Positions 18,072 through 26,538 of a stretch of DNA of 45,853 bases are shown here, one piece after another (positions within the stretch are counted from its first letter, which is position 1; each line of letters opens with the position of its first letter). Below the pieces are notes generated by a model, which was not told the DNA's origin, did no database searches, and saw nothing but the letters and a program-made list of their open reading frames with translations. Source of the stretch: Planctomyces sp. SH-PL62 (lineage in GTDB: Bacteria > Planctomycetota > Planctomycetia > Planctomycetales > Planctomycetaceae); NCBI GenBank assembly GCA_945893045.1, contig CAMDEA010000056.1, positions 1 through 45,853 on the forward strand, in the 5' to 3' direction. The position numbers were made by a program, and so were the translations under genes.

Positions 18072-18827
18072 ATGCCGCTCACCGATCATCCTTCCGGAAA
18101 CTATCGCTTCCTGCCGGGCATCGCGCCGTATTCGTGCGGAGTCGTCTCTAGCCCCGGCTTCGAGATCATCCACGTCACGCTTCAGCGTCCTGTCGCTTAT
18201 CGCGAAGGGTTCGAGAAGATCGCGGAATACTTGGTTGCGGAAGTCCGACCAAAGGCGGCGCTGTGTGCGATCGAGTTGCGGTCGCCGCGCCCCTTCAGCT
18301 TCCAGGGCTTCGCCGATTTCAACGCCGAGTACGCCGACATCCTGCAACGCTGGGGGCTCTTTGTGGATGGAGTGAATCCCGTCGCTCGGACGAATGTGGC
18401 CCCGATGATCAACCCGCCCAATGAGCCGGCGCTGTTTGGCTTCTCATTCACAAGACCCTGTCCCGGCAATACGCCGCCGACGTTTGTGGTCGCTGGTGCC
18501 GGAGAACTCCCCGAAGGCATCCTGTCCCGTGAGGGGATCGTGGCTCTCGGCGATACCTCGCCCGCTGGCTTGGTGATCAAAGCTCGGTTCGTGATGGACT
18601 TGATGGAGACTCGGCTGCGAGGACTCGGCGCGGATTGGCCGCTGGTCAGCACCGTCAATGTTTATACGGCGCATTCACTGACGCCGTTATTGCCAGAGAT
18701 CATCCTGCGCCGCATCGGTCCTGCCAGCATTCATGGCACAACGTGGCACTTCAGCCAACCGCCCATCGCAGAGATCGAGTACGAAATGGATCTGCGAGGA
18801 ATACGCACCGAACTCCGCGAAGGTTGA
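18072..18827 (+). CDS. RidA/YjgF-like protein (tentative)
   Basis: The 251-residue product has no signal peptide and is probably cytosolic. The second half resembles the RidA/YjgF fold: FVVAGAGEL, then GDTSPAGLVIKARFVMDLM, then LRGLGADWPLVSTVNVYT, matching the strand, helix and V..VNVY pattern of that family. The first half has a comparable SFQGFADFNAEY region and may be a second, diverged module. RidA proteins hydrolyse reactive enamine/imine intermediates, but the usual arginine cannot be assigned with confidence, so the reaction is not asserted. AAGGGG lies 6 nt upstream of ATG 18072. The first DUF1501 gene follows 153 bases later. Confidence 0.6.
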   Translation: MPLTDHPSGNYRFLPGIAPYSCGVVSSPGFEIIHVTLQRPVAYREGFEKIAEYLVAEVRPKAALCAIELRSPRPFSFQGFADFNAEYADILQRWGLFVDGVNPVARTNVAPMINPPNEPALFGFSFTRPCPGNTPPTFVVAGAGELPEGILSREGIVALGDTSPAGLVIKARFVMDLMETRLRGLGADWPLVSTVNVYTAHSLTPLLPEIILRRIGPASIHGTTWHFSQPPIAEIEYEMDLRGIRTELREG

Positions 18828-18980
18828 GCGGACGCGGCCGAAGTGCCGCGTTGACTCGGAGCGATTCCAGCAGTCCAATGTCGCCCGACACATCGGACTT
18901 GGCCGATGATGGAATTGCCTGCCGACTTCGACACTCCCCGCAGCCCGCCCCATTCGGTCGTTCTCGTTGGAGACCAGCAC

Positions 18981-20465
18981 ATGCCCCTGACAGACTCGCG
19001 ATTGGCTAGTGGTTCAATGGGCGGCAACGTCGCTCATGAGAGCCTCTCGCGGCGGACGGCGATTCAAGCAGGAAGCATTGGCCTGCTGGGCATGGGAATG
19101 AATCACGTCGCCGCGCTGCGCGCGGCCGACGGAACGCGGACGACTCCGACCGGAGGAACCGCGAAGTCGGCCATCTTCATTTTTTTGTCCGGTGGCTTAA
19201 CTCAACATGACAGCCTGGATCCAAAACCGGACGCCCCCGCCGGGATTCGTGGCGAGTTCCATCCGATCCCCACTCGAACGCCGGGGACGCAGATCTGCGA
19301 ACACCTTCCGATGCTGGCCGCGCGCAGCGACAAGTGGAGTCTGATTCGCTCGCTGACGACGCCGTACAACGAGCACTCGCAAGGGCACACGTCGATCCTC
19401 ACCGGCCGCACGCCGATGCCGGTCGGTTACAACGCCAGCAAACCACAATCGACCGATTGGCCGTCGATCGCGTCTGTCGTCGGTAATGCTCTGCCGCGAC
19501 GCAACAACAATTTGCCGCCGGCGATCGTGTTGCCAGAGCGACTCATTCATAACACGGGGCGAGTTCTCCCCGGCCAGTTCGGCGGCGAAATGGGAAGCCA
19601 CCGCGATCCGTGGTTCATCGAAGCCTCGCCGTACAACGCGAAGTCTTACGGAGCTTACCCCGAATATGAGTTCCACTTCGTCCGCGGCCGCGAGCGAAAT
19701 CCGAATCTGACGTTTCAATCTCCCAATCTCAGCTTGCCTCAAGGACTGAGCCGCTCGCGACTGACCGATCGAGACAGCTTGCGCGGGTTGCTCGATCAAC
19801 AGCGTCGCGAATTGGAAGAGGCCGCATCGGTCGAATCGTTTGATCGACATCGCCAAGCTGCGATCTCACTGCTGACCGACACGAGCGTGCAACGCGCGTT
19901 CGATGTCCACAACGCCGAACCGCAAACGCTCGACCGGTACGGACGCAATGCCTTTGGCTGGTCGCTGCTGATGGCTCGGCAACTGGTGCAGGCGGGAGTG
20001 AATCTGATTCAAGTGAACCTCGGCAACAACGAGTCTTGGGACACCCACGAAAACAATTTCCCGCTGCTGCGAGATTGCCTGCTCCCACCCACCGACCGTG
20101 GCCTGTCAGCGTTGTTGGATGACTTTCAGTCGCTGGGCCTGTTGGACGAGACGTTGATTGTGATGTGTGGCGAGATGGGTCGCACTCCGCGAATCAACGC
20201 CGGAGGCGGCGCGAGCAAAATGGTCGGCCGCGATCACTGGGGAGCCGTCCAATCGGTCTTCATCGCCGGCGGCGGTGTTCGCGGCGGCGTCGTGGTCGGA
20301 ACCTCCGACAAGAACGGCGCGTACCCCGCCTCCGATGCTCAGCTTCCCGAAAACCTCGCCGCCACGATCTATCACGCTTTGGGAATCCCCGACGCCGCCG
20401 CCTGGAAAGACGAAGTCGATCGCCCGCACCACATCTATCATGGCGAACCGATTCGGTTCGCATGA
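18981..20465 (+). CDS. DUF1501 protein, Tat-exported (copy 1)
   Basis: The 494-residue protein carries a twin-arginine signal (ESLSRRTAIQAGSIGLLGMG), so it is exported folded. The DUF1501 pattern follows: FIFLSGGLTQHDSLDPKPDA, GIRGEFHPIPTRTPG, then near the C-terminus DETLIVMCGEMGRTPRINA, GRDHWG and NGAYPA. The family has a sulfatase/alkaline-phosphatase-like fold, is very abundant in planctomycetes and usually lies beside DUF1549/DUF1553 genes; its reaction is not established. GGAG lies 8 nt upstream of ATG 18981. An in-frame ATG at 19018 would shorten the leader. A DUF4160/DUF2442 pair follows after 22 bases, then another DUF1501 gene, on the same strand. Confidence 0.93.
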   Translation: MPLTDSRLASGSMGGNVAHESLSRRTAIQAGSIGLLGMGMNHVAALRAADGTRTTPTGGTAKSAIFIFLSGGLTQHDSLDPKPDAPAGIRGEFHPIPTRTPGTQICEHLPMLAARSDKWSLIRSLTTPYNEHSQGHTSILTGRTPMPVGYNASKPQSTDWPSIASVVGNALPRRNNNLPPAIVLPERLIHNTGRVLPGQFGGEMGSHRDPWFIEASPYNAKSYGAYPEYEFHFVRGRERNPNLTFQSPNLSLPQGLSRSRLTDRDSLRGLLDQQRRELEEAASVESFDRHRQAAISLLTDTSVQRAFDVHNAEPQTLDRYGRNAFGWSLLMARQLVQAGVNLIQVNLGNNESWDTHENNFPLLRDCLLPPTDRGLSALLDDFQSLGLLDETLIVMCGEMGRTPRINAGGGASKMVGRDHWGAVQSVFIAGGGVRGGVVVGTSDKNGAYPASDAQLPENLAATIYHALGIPDAAAWKDEVDRPHHIYHGEPIRFA

Positions 20466-20487
20466 GGACATCACGACGAGAAGCAGG

Positions 20488-20721
20488 ATGCCAAGAGTCT
20501 TTGAAAAGAATGGCTACAGATTTTTCTTCTACAGCAACGAGCATCGACCGATTCACGTTCATGTGCGGCATGGCGATGGCGAAGCCGTGTTCAATGTGGA
20601 AGACTCCGTCGAGCTTCGAGAATCGCAGAATATGAAGCTGGACGAGCTGTCCAAAGCTCAAGAGCTGGCCGAGGAATACAGAGATTTGATTTTGGAGAAA
20701 TGGCATGAACACCTTGGTTGA
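20488..20721 (+). CDS. DUF4160 protein, likely partner of DUF2442 (possible toxin-antitoxin pair)
   Basis: A 77-residue protein beginning MPRVFEKNGYRFFFYSNEHR and continuing with HVHVRHGDGEA matches the DUF4160 family. AGCAGG lies directly before the ATG at 20488. Its last 17 bases overlap the start of the next gene, a DUF2442 protein. These two families are often encoded together as short overlapping genes; a toxin-antitoxin role has been suspected for such pairs but is an inference here. It sits 22 bases after a DUF1501 stop, in the same direction. Its codons look a little more AT-rich than its neighbours by eye. Confidence 0.85.
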   Translation: MPRVFEKNGYRFFFYSNEHRPIHVHVRHGDGEAVFNVEDSVELRESQNMKLDELSKAQELAEEYRDLILEKWHEHLG

Positions 20722-20944
20722 TCAACTCAAACGCGCCGAATACTTGGACGGGCACATTGTGCTGATCATGGAAAGCGACACGGTGATTCGCTTTCCCGTC
20801 GCCGACAATCCGCGTCTGGCCAACGGAACTCCGCAGCAACTCAGCAACATTGAAGCGTCACCCTTTGGCCTGCACTGGCCCGATCTGGACGAGGACTTGT
20901 CATTCGCGGGTTTGCTGCAAGGCGACTATGGGCAGAAACAATAA
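20705..20944 (+). CDS. DUF2442 protein, partner of DUF4160
   Basis: The 79-residue protein shows the DUF2442 signature: a short strand region (HIVLIMESDTVIRFPV), then PRLANGTPQQLSN, and the conserved GLHWPDLDEDLSFAGLL near the C-terminus. The gene begins inside the DUF4160 gene (ATG 20705, 17-base overlap), which indicates translational coupling. It ends 14 bases before the next DUF1501 start, so four genes (18981 to 23094) may be one transcript. It is likely a small cytosolic partner protein, possibly the antitoxin of a pair. Confidence 0.87.
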   Translation: MNTLVDQLKRAEYLDGHIVLIMESDTVIRFPVADNPRLANGTPQQLSNIEASPFGLHWPDLDEDLSFAGLLQGDYGQKQ

Positions 20945-20958
20945 CGACGGAAGCAAGC

Positions 20959-23094
20959 ATGTTTTCCATTCACGACCAATCACTCTCCTCGACCGACCGG
21001 GTTGCTCGCCGCGAATGGCTGCGCGTCGGGGGCTTGAGCGCGTTGGGAATTTCGCTGCCACACTTGTTGCGAGCGGCAGAAACACCGGCGGTCACACTCG
21101 GCCCGGCACCGAAGTTGGCGGGTGAGTTGGGTTCGACGTTTGGTAAAGCGAAGAACCTCATTTTCCTCTGGCTGCAAGGTGGTCCTCCTCAACATGAGAC
21201 GTTCGATCCGCGTCCCGAGGCCCCGGTTGAGATTCGCGGTCCGTTCAAGCCGATCTCCACGAACGTCCCCGGAATTCAATTCTGCGAACTGCTGCCGCGC
21301 ACCTCGTGCTACGCCGACAAGCTGGCGGTCGTGCGATCGCTCTCGACACGCGACGACAATCACGATGTCAGCGGCTACTGGCTGCTCACTGGTTATCCCT
21401 ATGGGCCGGGGAGCGCGCGGCAGATCAAGCCGAACGATTGGCCGTACTTCGGCTCGATCGTGAAGATGCTCAAACCCAGCGAGAAGTTGCCGGCTCTGAC
21501 ATCGGTCTGGATTCCAGACATGATGCGGCTCAACGACAACGTGACTCCGGCCGGACAGACGGCGGGGTTCCTCGGCAAGCTGTGGGAACCGGAACGCTTC
21601 GTCGGCGATCCGGCGCTGTCCGATTATGAGATCGAAGGACTGCGTTTGATCGGTGACGTCACCAAGATTCGAGTCGATCGCCGACGCGACGTCTTACAGC
21701 AATTGGAAAGTCGCTTCGACGAAACGCTGCGCGGCGGATCGGTCGCCGCGTGGGACCGACTCTCGCAACAGGCGTTCGAGCTGGTCACCAACGGCGGCGC
21801 GCGAGCGGCGTTCGATCTCAGCAAAGAATCGGACAAGACCCGCGACCGATACGGCCGGTACACATGGGGGCAATCGGTGCTGCTGGCTCGGCGGTTGATC
21901 GAGGCGGGTGTGCGATTGGTCCACGTCAATTGGGCTCGCGATCCTGGAGACAATGCGGTCGATAATCCGTTGTGGGACACACACGCGCTCAACGCCGATC
22001 GGCTGCAAGACAATCTCTGCCCGCAGTTCGACGTCACGTTCGCCGCGCTGATGGATGATCTTTCGGAGCGCGGCCTGCTCGATGAGACGCTGGTCGTGGT
22101 GATCGGCGAGTTCGGGCGGACTCCGAAGATCAACGCTAACGGCGGCCGCGATCACTGGGGCCACGTCTTCAGCTTCGCGATGGCCGGAGCCGGTATTCGT
22201 GGCGGGCAAGTCATCGGAGCCAGCGACAAGAACGGAGCATATCCCGCGACGTCCCCGTTCACGGGCGGCGACCTGACGGCCACGATGTTTCATTTGCTCG
22301 GCATCGACCCCAACGGTTTCTTCCCCGACAACCTGAACCGCCCGCATCCGATCACAAAAGGCGAACCAATCGCCGCCATGCTGGCCAGTTCGCCCGCCAA
22401 AATTGAGCTGTGCAAGTCGGAAGGCGATCCGGCTCTCGTACCGCCGTTCGACACGAGCTTGCTGCTGGACACGACTTTTCAGACCGATCTCCCGTTGGTC
22501 CCCCCTGCCCCGCCGTCGCGAGACAAGGGCTGGCGAGCATTCCCGATCTGGACCAATGAGACTGCTGCGGGCTTGGCCGTTCGGAAAGAAACCGGAGCCG
22601 TCACAATCGGCTACGGACTCGAAAGCGATGCAGCGGAATCGGTCATCGCTCAAGGTATGCGAGCACTGCTGGCTCAGGAGATTCGGAGCGCGCGCGGCGG
22701 ACATTATTCATTGACCATCAAAGCGACCGGCGTCGGCACATCGGCTGCGGAATTCGATCAGAACTTCCTCGCGAACATGACCTGCCGGCTCGTTCTGTTC
22801 CGCTTTCAGAACATCAACAAAGATCCGCGCACGGTCGGCGAGTTAGCCTCCGCCGAATTCCGTCCGTCGTTCGGCAAGGTCGAGTCCTTCAAACTGGACC
22901 GCTTCCTCGGCTCGACAACACCCGGTGCGAATTTCTCGATCGGCAACGGCCTGGGAGTCGCCATCGTGGTTGAGAAGAAGACGCCTGGCTCGCTGACTCT
23001 GCCGAAGGTCGAACCGCATCGAGCCGCACTGCGCATTGAAGCCGTCACACTCGAATTCAACCCGCGCAAGCGAGACGAATCCGTGACCGTGTGA
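20959..23094 (+). CDS. DUF1501 protein with extra C-terminal domain (copy 2)
   Basis: The 711-residue protein has a Tat signal (ARREWLRVGGLSALGISLP) and a full DUF1501 core of about 470 residues: FLWLQGGPPQHETFDPRPEA, VEIRGPFKPI, DETLVVVIGEFGRTPKINA, GRDHWGHVFSFAMAG and NGAYPA. Beyond the usual end (HPITKGEPI) are about 220 more residues predicted to be beta-rich, for example GWRAFPIWTNETAAGLAV and YSLTIKATGVGT, which I do not recognise. Other DUF1501 proteins in this window end after the core, so this tail is an added domain, perhaps for binding a polymer. GGAAG lies 7 nt upstream of ATG 20959. It is the last gene of a tight plus-strand run. Confidence 0.92.
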   Translation: MFSIHDQSLSSTDRVARREWLRVGGLSALGISLPHLLRAAETPAVTLGPAPKLAGELGSTFGKAKNLIFLWLQGGPPQHETFDPRPEAPVEIRGPFKPISTNVPGIQFCELLPRTSCYADKLAVVRSLSTRDDNHDVSGYWLLTGYPYGPGSARQIKPNDWPYFGSIVKMLKPSEKLPALTSVWIPDMMRLNDNVTPAGQTAGFLGKLWEPERFVGDPALSDYEIEGLRLIGDVTKIRVDRRRDVLQQLESRFDETLRGGSVAAWDRLSQQAFELVTNGGARAAFDLSKESDKTRDRYGRYTWGQSVLLARRLIEAGVRLVHVNWARDPGDNAVDNPLWDTHALNADRLQDNLCPQFDVTFAALMDDLSERGLLDETLVVVIGEFGRTPKINANGGRDHWGHVFSFAMAGAGIRGGQVIGASDKNGAYPATSPFTGGDLTATMFHLLGIDPNGFFPDNLNRPHPITKGEPIAAMLASSPAKIELCKSEGDPALVPPFDTSLLLDTTFQTDLPLVPPAPPSRDKGWRAFPIWTNETAAGLAVRKETGAVTIGYGLESDAAESVIAQGMRALLAQEIRSARGGHYSLTIKATGVGTSAAEFDQNFLANMTCRLVLFRFQNINKDPRTVGELASAEFRPSFGKVESFKLDRFLGSTTPGANFSIGNGLGVAIVVEKKTPGSLTLPKVEPHRAALRIEAVTLEFNPRKRDESVTV

Positions 23095-23120
23095 TCTGAG
23101 TGAGAGGCGATCCGAGAAGC

Positions 23121-23213
23121 CTGTAGCCCGACCCGTTGTGGGTCGGAGGATTTTGAATATGCGACGATTCCGCAAGAAAATCGAATCCTCCGACCCACAA
23201 GGGGTCGGGCTAC
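23121..23213. repeat. REPIN-like inverted pair, second copy of the CCGACCC family
   Basis: Arms 23121-23152 and 23184-23213 contain GTAG followed by CCGACCC-GTTGT-GGGTCGG on the left and CCGACCC-CTTGT-GGGTCGG on the right. The spacer shares TTTTGAAT..GCGAC with the copy at 4084-4178. It sits between the DUF1501 and CpXC-metallopeptidase genes. Confidence 0.9.
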
Positions 23214-23285
23214 GAAAGAAAGAACCACTTTTCGAATAGCCGCTGCGAGGCGATTGAATCACGTTTCTTAACTCACGGAGTCGTC

Positions 23286-25067
23286 ATGGCGGTCTTCCAC
23301 GCAACCCCGGTGACTTGTTCGTGCGGACAAACGATCGACGCCAACCTGGCCAAGAGCGTCAACGTCCGGCGCAATCCGGCGGTTCGCGGACAGATCTTGC
23401 GCGGCGAGTTTCATCGCGCGGTGTGCTCGGCCTGTGGCGCGGTGAATGCCGTCGAGCGGCCGTTCTATTACTCGGACCCCGATCGGAGAGCGGTGTTCCT
23501 CGTGCAACCGCGCGGCGAACGGTTCAACCATACGCGCGACGGACAGAGACTGAATCGGCAAGGCCGCGATTGCACGTTGCTCATGGGGGGCGTGTCTCCG
23601 TCGCAACTCCGCGTTGTCTATGGACTGGATGAACTGCGTGAGAAGCTCGTGGCGCAGGATGCCAAGTTCGATGATCGGCATGTGGAACTTTTCAAGCTGT
23701 TTGTGCTCCACGAGCATCCGTTTTTGTTGCGGACGCCGCGGCTGCAACTGGTGCTGTCCGACGTGACCTCCACTCAATTGGAGTTCGTGGCCTATCACCA
23801 CAATCAGCCGCGAAGTTATCGAATTCAATTACCTCGCTTTCTGGCAGAACGAGCCGCCAGTCAACCCGATCAACTCGAACAATGGGTCGCCAGCGCGAAG
23901 CAGGAGAAATCCTTGATGGCTCCGGATCGGCGTTGGGTGAACTTCCGGCGCTGGTCAACACGCTATTCCGCACTGGATGTGCTGCGAGACTTCGCCAAGA
24001 CCGTCGCTGCCGGCCAACCGATCGGTCTGAGTTCGGAAGCCTTCATCACGATGTGCCGCCGGCTCCCGCGCGCCGGCGAATTGCCGAATTGGGCGAAGCA
24101 GGATTTGCGGGCGCTCTTCGAATACTCCAAAGCGAAAAAGAACGGCAAGGCTCAGGATCGCTTGTTCGAGGTCCGCTTCGGGATCGGTCTGGAAGATGAA
24201 TGGGCTACGAACAACGATCCGAACGACATCGACACGATCTGGAAACTGCTGCGCAACGCCCCGATCGACAACATCGAGGGGAACGTGAAGCTGAAAGAGA
24301 TTCAGTTGATCGCGGGCGGCGGCGGGCTTTATCAATGGAACGGCGTCGTGCAGATCGGTGCCAAAGAGCTTCGCAACCAAGAGTCCTTCGAAGACGTGCT
24401 GCGGCATGAGGTCGGACACGCCGTGCATTCCAACCAGGAGGCGCTGATCAATGCCTGGCTGAAGTCGGAATTTGGCTGGCAACGATTCGATCGCAACCAG
24501 CACGGGATCAATCAGTGGATCGAATTGATGGGCGGTTGGAACCAGTGGGGACCAGTCACGTCGGCGCAACGAGTGGAGATTTCCAACGCTCTGGTTCACG
24601 CCCTTGGCCAAGGGGGGTGGAAACCTGGCCCGCGACCCAGCCTACCCGCGTCACATCCGTGGCACCGCGAGAACTTTGGACCTCGGTTGGCCACCGAGCA
24701 CTCTCATGGCGACTGGTACGAAACCTTCCCTGAGTGGTATCGCGCGAACGGATTGGCCTTCTTCCTGAATTACTGGTACGCCGAACTGGTGGTGGTGAAG
24801 GAGTCCGCGCTGGATCTCGTCCTGAAGATGCCGAGTCGTTATGCGGCGATGTCACACTTTGAATTCTTCGCCGAGCTGTATTCGCTGTATTACGACCTCG
24901 ATGATCCTCAGCGAAAGGTAATCCCCAAGTCTGTCGCCACCTGGCTCGACCAGAACATTGGCGTCCCCCCTCCCAACAATCCCGCTCCGCCACCAGCTAC
25001 CGCGACCAAGAAGAAAACAGCGATGGCGGTCAAGAAGAAGAGAGCGAAGAAGAGACCGCCAACCTAA
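23286..25067 (+). CDS. CpXC-domain protein fused to an HExxH metallopeptidase-like domain
   Basis: The 593-residue protein starts with a CpXC domain (residues about 1-150): VTCSCGQTIDANLAKSVNV and RAVCSACGAVNAVERPFYY contribute four cysteines in two CxC/CxxC-like pairs, probably a zinc site. The second half holds FEDVLRHEVGHAVHSN (HEVGH) and, about 170 residues later, SHFEFFAELYSLYYD, where the FFAE glutamate fits a third zinc ligand. The C-terminal 40 residues are a proline- then lysine-rich tail (KKKTAMAVKKKRAKKRPPT), resembling a nucleic-acid- or surface-binding tail. No signal peptide is seen, so it is probably cytosolic, which is unusual for such a peptidase-like domain. CGGAG lies 5 nt upstream of ATG 23286. 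Its stop overlaps that of the next, convergent gene. Confidence 0.8.
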   Translation: MAVFHATPVTCSCGQTIDANLAKSVNVRRNPAVRGQILRGEFHRAVCSACGAVNAVERPFYYSDPDRRAVFLVQPRGERFNHTRDGQRLNRQGRDCTLLMGGVSPSQLRVVYGLDELREKLVAQDAKFDDRHVELFKLFVLHEHPFLLRTPRLQLVLSDVTSTQLEFVAYHHNQPRSYRIQLPRFLAERAASQPDQLEQWVASAKQEKSLMAPDRRWVNFRRWSTRYSALDVLRDFAKTVAAGQPIGLSSEAFITMCRRLPRAGELPNWAKQDLRALFEYSKAKKNGKAQDRLFEVRFGIGLEDEWATNNDPNDIDTIWKLLRNAPIDNIEGNVKLKEIQLIAGGGGLYQWNGVVQIGAKELRNQESFEDVLRHEVGHAVHSNQEALINAWLKSEFGWQRFDRNQHGINQWIELMGGWNQWGPVTSAQRVEISNALVHALGQGGWKPGPRPSLPASHPWHRENFGPRLATEHSHGDWYETFPEWYRANGLAFFLNYWYAELVVVKESALDLVLKMPSRYAAMSHFEFFAELYSLYYDLDDPQRKVIPKSVATWLDQNIGVPPPNNPAPPPATATKKKTAMAVKKKRAKKRPPT

Positions 25068-26437
25068 ACCAATTCGCGCATCGGTTCGATGCCGTCGTCC
25101 ACGAGATACTGCGGGACTCCCGCGCCGTCGAAGATGCGGACCCGGCCGACATCAAGCCCCGCGCACTTGTAGAGCGTGGCGAAGACCTCTTGGAATTTGA
25201 CTGGCCGCTCGACAGCGTGCTCGGCCTTGCGGTTCGTGCGGCCGATGACTTGGCCAGTCTTCATGCCGCCGCCGGCCAGCATCGCGCACGAAACCTGCGG
25301 CCAGTGATCGCGCGAGTTGTTGTTATTGATTTTTGGAGTCCGGCCGAACTCGCCCCAGACGACGACCGAGACATCGTTGTTCAAGCCCCGTTCGTGCAGA
25401 TCAGTGACCAGCGCGGACAAGCCCTGGTCGAGTAGCGGGAATTCCTCGCGCGACATTGGGAAGTTCATCCCGTCTCCGCCGTGCCAGTCCCAGCGGCTGT
25501 AGTTCAGCGAGACGTATCTCGCACCCGCTTCAACCAATCGCCGCGCGACACAGAAGTTTTCGATCATCCGCGGCGCACCGTCGCGCATGAACTTCTCATC
25601 GCTCTTGCCGTACCGAGCCAGCACGCGCGGGTCTTCTTTCGAGAGATCGAGAGCCTCGGCCAACTTTGACGTCGTCAGGATGCCGAGCGCCTGCTGCGTG
25701 TAGACATCGACGCTTTCCATCACTCCCCGACTGTCAGCCGCGCGGACGAAGCCGTCAAACGACTTCATCAGTTGGTTGCGATCTTGCAGCCGTTCCAGCG
25801 AGATCCCTTGCAGCACCATTCCCTCCGGCGAACTGCGGGCTTTGCTGCCGAGCAAATTGAACGGAGTGTGTGCCACTCCCAAGAAGCCTCCATCCGCCGG
25901 CTCGCCCCAGGTGCGATTGCCGACCGTGTACATGAGCGCGACGTTCGGCGGCACGGCTCCGTTCGTTTTGCCTTGCAGCTTTGAGATCCACGATCCGGCG
26001 GCCGGCCAGCCGCCCGGCGGCTTGCGGCTCGACTTGCGACGGCCGGTCATGCACTGATAACCGTCGTGCAAGCCGTCCGCGTCGGAGATGGACCGCACCG
26101 GCACGAACTTATCCATCATCTGCGCCATGCGCGGAAACAGCTCGCAGATCTCAATCCCCGGCACGTTGGTCGCGATCGGACGAAACTCGCCACGAATCTC
26201 GGCGGGAGCATCCGGCTTCAAATCCCAGAGGTCCACATGCGAAGGCCCTCCGGGCATGTAGATGTTGATGATCGCCTTGTGAGACGAACCAGTTCGCGCT
26301 TCATTCTCGGCCCGCAAGACGTTGGGGAGCGCAAGTCCGCCCAACGCGAAGCCGCCGATCGTGAGAAATGATCGACGCGACAGTCCGTCGCAAAAGCTGG
26401 TCTCGTGATCGGTGGGTCGTCCCAAAATTGTCAGCAT
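25064..26437 (-). CDS. DUF1501 protein, Tat-exported (copy 3)
   Basis: The 457-residue product carries the Tat signal LSRRSFLTIGGFALGGLALP followed by IINIYMPGGPSHVDLWDLKP, the DUF1501 opening. Later DVSVVVWGEFGRTPKINNNN, SRDHWPQVSCAMLAGGG and the GEFRPIATNVPG segment confirm the family. The protein should fold in the cytosol and be exported by Tat; no reaction is established. I start at ATG 26437 (MLTILGRPTDHE), since the frame upstream of it looks non-coding. The gene is convergent with the CpXC protein gene; the two stop codons (TAA on plus, TAG on minus) overlap at 25064-25067. A repeat element and another DUF1501 gene lie upstream. Confidence 0.92.
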   Translation of the reverse strand: MLTILGRPTDHETSFCDGLSRRSFLTIGGFALGGLALPNVLRAENEARTGSSHKAIINIYMPGGPSHVDLWDLKPDAPAEIRGEFRPIATNVPGIEICELFPRMAQMMDKFVPVRSISDADGLHDGYQCMTGRRKSSRKPPGGWPAAGSWISKLQGKTNGAVPPNVALMYTVGNRTWGEPADGGFLGVAHTPFNLLGSKARSSPEGMVLQGISLERLQDRNQLMKSFDGFVRAADSRGVMESVDVYTQQALGILTTSKLAEALDLSKEDPRVLARYGKSDEKFMRDGAPRMIENFCVARRLVEAGARYVSLNYSRWDWHGGDGMNFPMSREEFPLLDQGLSALVTDLHERGLNNDVSVVVWGEFGRTPKINNNNSRDHWPQVSCAMLAGGGMKTGQVIGRTNRKAEHAVERPVKFQEVFATLYKCAGLDVGRVRIFDGAGVPQYLVDDGIEPMRELV

Positions 26438-26475
26438 GGCAGGGTTCCAAAGGCGGGGTGGCATTGTTCGATTTT

Positions 26476-26528
26476 GTAGCCGCGTTCGCCAGAACGCGGG
26501 TGTCCCGCACTCTGGCGAGTGCGGCTAC
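26476..26528. repeat. REPIN-like inverted pair with GTAG heads and GCCA loop
   Basis: Left unit 26476-26500: GTAG, CCGCGTTC, loop GCCA, GAACGCGG, G. Right unit 26504-26528, read on the minus strand: GTAG, CCGCACTC, loop GCCA, GAGTGCGG, G. The two stems differ at three pairs but both are fully paired. A third unit, solo, is at 36583-36607. The element lies in the 101-base gap between DUF1501 copies 3 and 4. Confidence 0.9.
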
Positions 26529-26538
26529 GGAGAACTTA

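Noticed and set aside
24617..24660. Possible repeat element in the CpXC-metallopeptidase gene (GGGTGGAAACCTGGCCC).
   Set aside because: No inverted partner or second copy was found in the window.
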